A DNA stretch of 64,000 bases from Pseudarthrobacter sp. NamB4. Lineage in GTDB: Bacteria > Actinomycetota > Actinomycetes > Actinomycetales > Micrococcaceae. The stretch spans positions 22,392-86,391 of the forward strand of contig NZ_VAHM01000019.1 in NCBI RefSeq assembly GCF_005796185.1, in the 5' to 3' direction. Both the position numbers and the translations under genes were made by a program. The notes under the pieces were generated by a model. That model was not told the DNA's origin. It worked only from the letters and a program-made list of their open reading frames with translations, and searched no databases. The first letter of the stretch is position 1. Every line of letters begins with the position of its first letter. Positions 62,954-64,000 of the stretch are shown here, one piece after another.

Positions 62954-63420
62954 TTAGCCATCGCCCCCGTCGTCGCGGGCTGGCCGGCAACGTAAGCGCC
63001 GAAGGACCGGTGCCCCCAGAAGCGCCGGACACCGGAAGTCGGCAGGGTGTTGATGCCCGGCGTGGTGAGGGTTTTCGAACCCGCGCAGTCCGTGCGCAAG
63101 TGAACCTGCGGTGGAGCCGGCGTCTAGCAGGATGTTCTCTCCGGGCTGGATCACGGACCCGGCCCAGCGGGAGATTGCGTGCTTTTGCTCGAACGCCTCG
63201 CCGGTGCGCTGCCGCAGCGAAGCTTCCGGGTGCGCGCCCAGCGCCATCGCCCCGCCGTAGGTGTAGGCCAGCCGGCCCTGCGTGTTCAGGAGCGCGAGAT
63301 CGCGGCGGATGGTGGACGCGGTCACCTCGAACTTGACGGAAAGTTCCTCCCACGGAGGCCAGGCGGTGGTGAGGGCGAGGTGGTAGATCTCCTCGCGCCG
63401 CGCGTTTGCGCTGAGCGTTC
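62954..63420 (-). pseudogene. DeoR-family regulator remnant
   Basis: The frame reads REEIYHLALTTAWPPWEELSVKFEVTASTIRRDLALLNTQG, a DeoR winged helix, then YTYGGAMALG and, in the sugar-binding domain, SVIQPGENILLDAGSTAGSLAHGL, before losing homology near 63060. At the expected start, GGAAGGAGA is followed by ACG where ATG is expected (near 63417), so the start codon seems lost. The C-terminal half is missing or scrambled. Confidence 0.65.
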
Positions 63421-63492
63421 CCGGTCTCCTTCCCTGGGCATGGTGGTTGCAGTGCTACCCTTGCTAGTCCCGGCCCCCACAAATTCCGCGGG

Positions 63493-63950
63493 TTACACGG
63501 CCACGGACGGCCGGGTGACCATTTCCGCCGCTTGGTGCAGCGCCTCCACCATTGACCGGGAATCGGCGATCGCGTTGCCGGCGATGTCGAACGCGGTGCC
63601 GTGGTCCACGGACGTGCGGATTACCGGCAGGACCACGTGATGTTCATGCCCGCCCCAATGCCCAGCACCTTAGCTGGCCCGTGGCCCTGGTCGTGATACA
63701 TGGCCACCACCAGGTCGTAATCGCACCGGCCAGCCCGCAAGAACAGTGTCCACCGGCAGCGGGAGACCGCGTTACTCCCGTCCGCCTGCGCCAGCTTCAC
63801 GCCCGGCTCGATCTTCTCCGCTTCCTCGCCCTGACCGAACAGGCCGTTCTCGTGCGCGTGCGGCTCGATGGCGCACACGCCGATCTTCGGGTTCGGGATG
63901 CCCGCCCGGACAACGCCTCGTGGCCGCGGCAGGTGGCATGCGGACGGCAT
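63493..63950 (-). pseudogene. PdxA-like 4-hydroxythreonine-4-phosphate dehydrogenase remnant
   Basis: The C-terminal third of a PdxA/PdxA2-type dehydrogenase is readable: [47 protein letters not shown] (metal-binding His), then after a frameshift near 63635 [32 protein letters not shown], ending at 63495. The region upstream of about 63900 no longer fits the family. Together with the DeoR remnant it recalls four-carbon-acid-sugar catabolic clusters. Both genes are decaying. Confidence 0.7.
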
Positions 63951-64000
63951 CCATCAGCCCGATGTGCTAGCTCCGATTTTCCGCTCTGCGCACCAGTGAC

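Noticed and set aside
1..64000. CRISPR array, tRNA, rRNA, integrase or transposase
   Set aside because: I scanned for regular direct repeats, tRNA T-loop patterns and recombinase motifs and found none, so I report no mobile element or attachment site.

Overview
The window comes from a high-GC actinobacterium, most likely Arthrobacter, Pseudarthrobacter or a close relative in the Micrococcaceae. This is an inference from GC-rich third positions, frequent GTG/TTG starts, a probable leaderless mRNA, a divergent NrtR regulator and a decayed secreted protein with NLT/SNVNY repeats typical of these genera. I see no integrase, transposase, tRNA, rRNA or CRISPR array.

Left metabolic part (1-12.2 kb). 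The 3' part of an amino-acid permease converges on a five-gene operon, pxpA-accB-accC-pxpB-pxpC. It encodes a 5-oxoprolinase/lactamase type enzyme together with biotin carboxylase and biotin carrier subunits. A LacI-family regulator lies upstream of that operon. Divergent from the regulator is a strong sigma70-type promoter followed by an 18-bp CpG-centred palindrome. It drives a catabolic operon: asparaginase, NodB-fold deacetylase/imidase, MFS transporter, two SDR dehydrogenases and a small Cys-containing protein. The operon ends at a decayed second copy of the permease C-terminus and a hairpin.

Decay zone (12.2-17.6 kb). This holds a frameshifted repeat protein, a small membrane protein, a GntR/FCD regulator with its own inverted repeat, a nitrilase remnant joined to a permease remnant, and one intact nitrilase-superfamily hydrolase.

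Conflict/defence island (17.7-62.8 kb). (a) A GTPase with a small partner (19.0-20.6 kb). (b) A compact minus-strand operon (21.5-32.3 kb): membrane protein, NERD-domain helicase, an SF2 helicase fused to an almost complete sigma70 factor, an AddB-like Fe-S nuclease and an AddA/RecB-like helicase-nuclease. This is the strongest candidate for an undescribed system. (c) A FtsK-like protein with two degenerate ATPase modules (33-34.4 kb). (d) Two tandem paralogues with an N-terminal sigma-region-4-like HTH and repeat modules (34.4-37.1 kb). (e) An ADP-ribose-type cluster: Cys phosphatase, broken ADP-ribosylglycohydrolase, ARPP-like protein and divergent NrtR regulator, with two mirrored operators. 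(f) A SIR2 protein beside a Z1 helicase, DUF4420 nuclease, GHKL (MORC/MutL-like) ATPase and C5-methyltransferase restriction-type system (41.2-52.0 kb). (g) A single-chain Type ISP restriction-modification enzyme, McrB, McrC and a phospholipase-D-like protein (53.0-62.8 kb). Remnants of a DUF3427 helicase (52.2-52.9 kb), a DeoR regulator and a PdxA-like dehydrogenase (62.9-64 kb) mark turnover at the edges.

All family assignments come from reading motifs by eye. No database or structure search was run.
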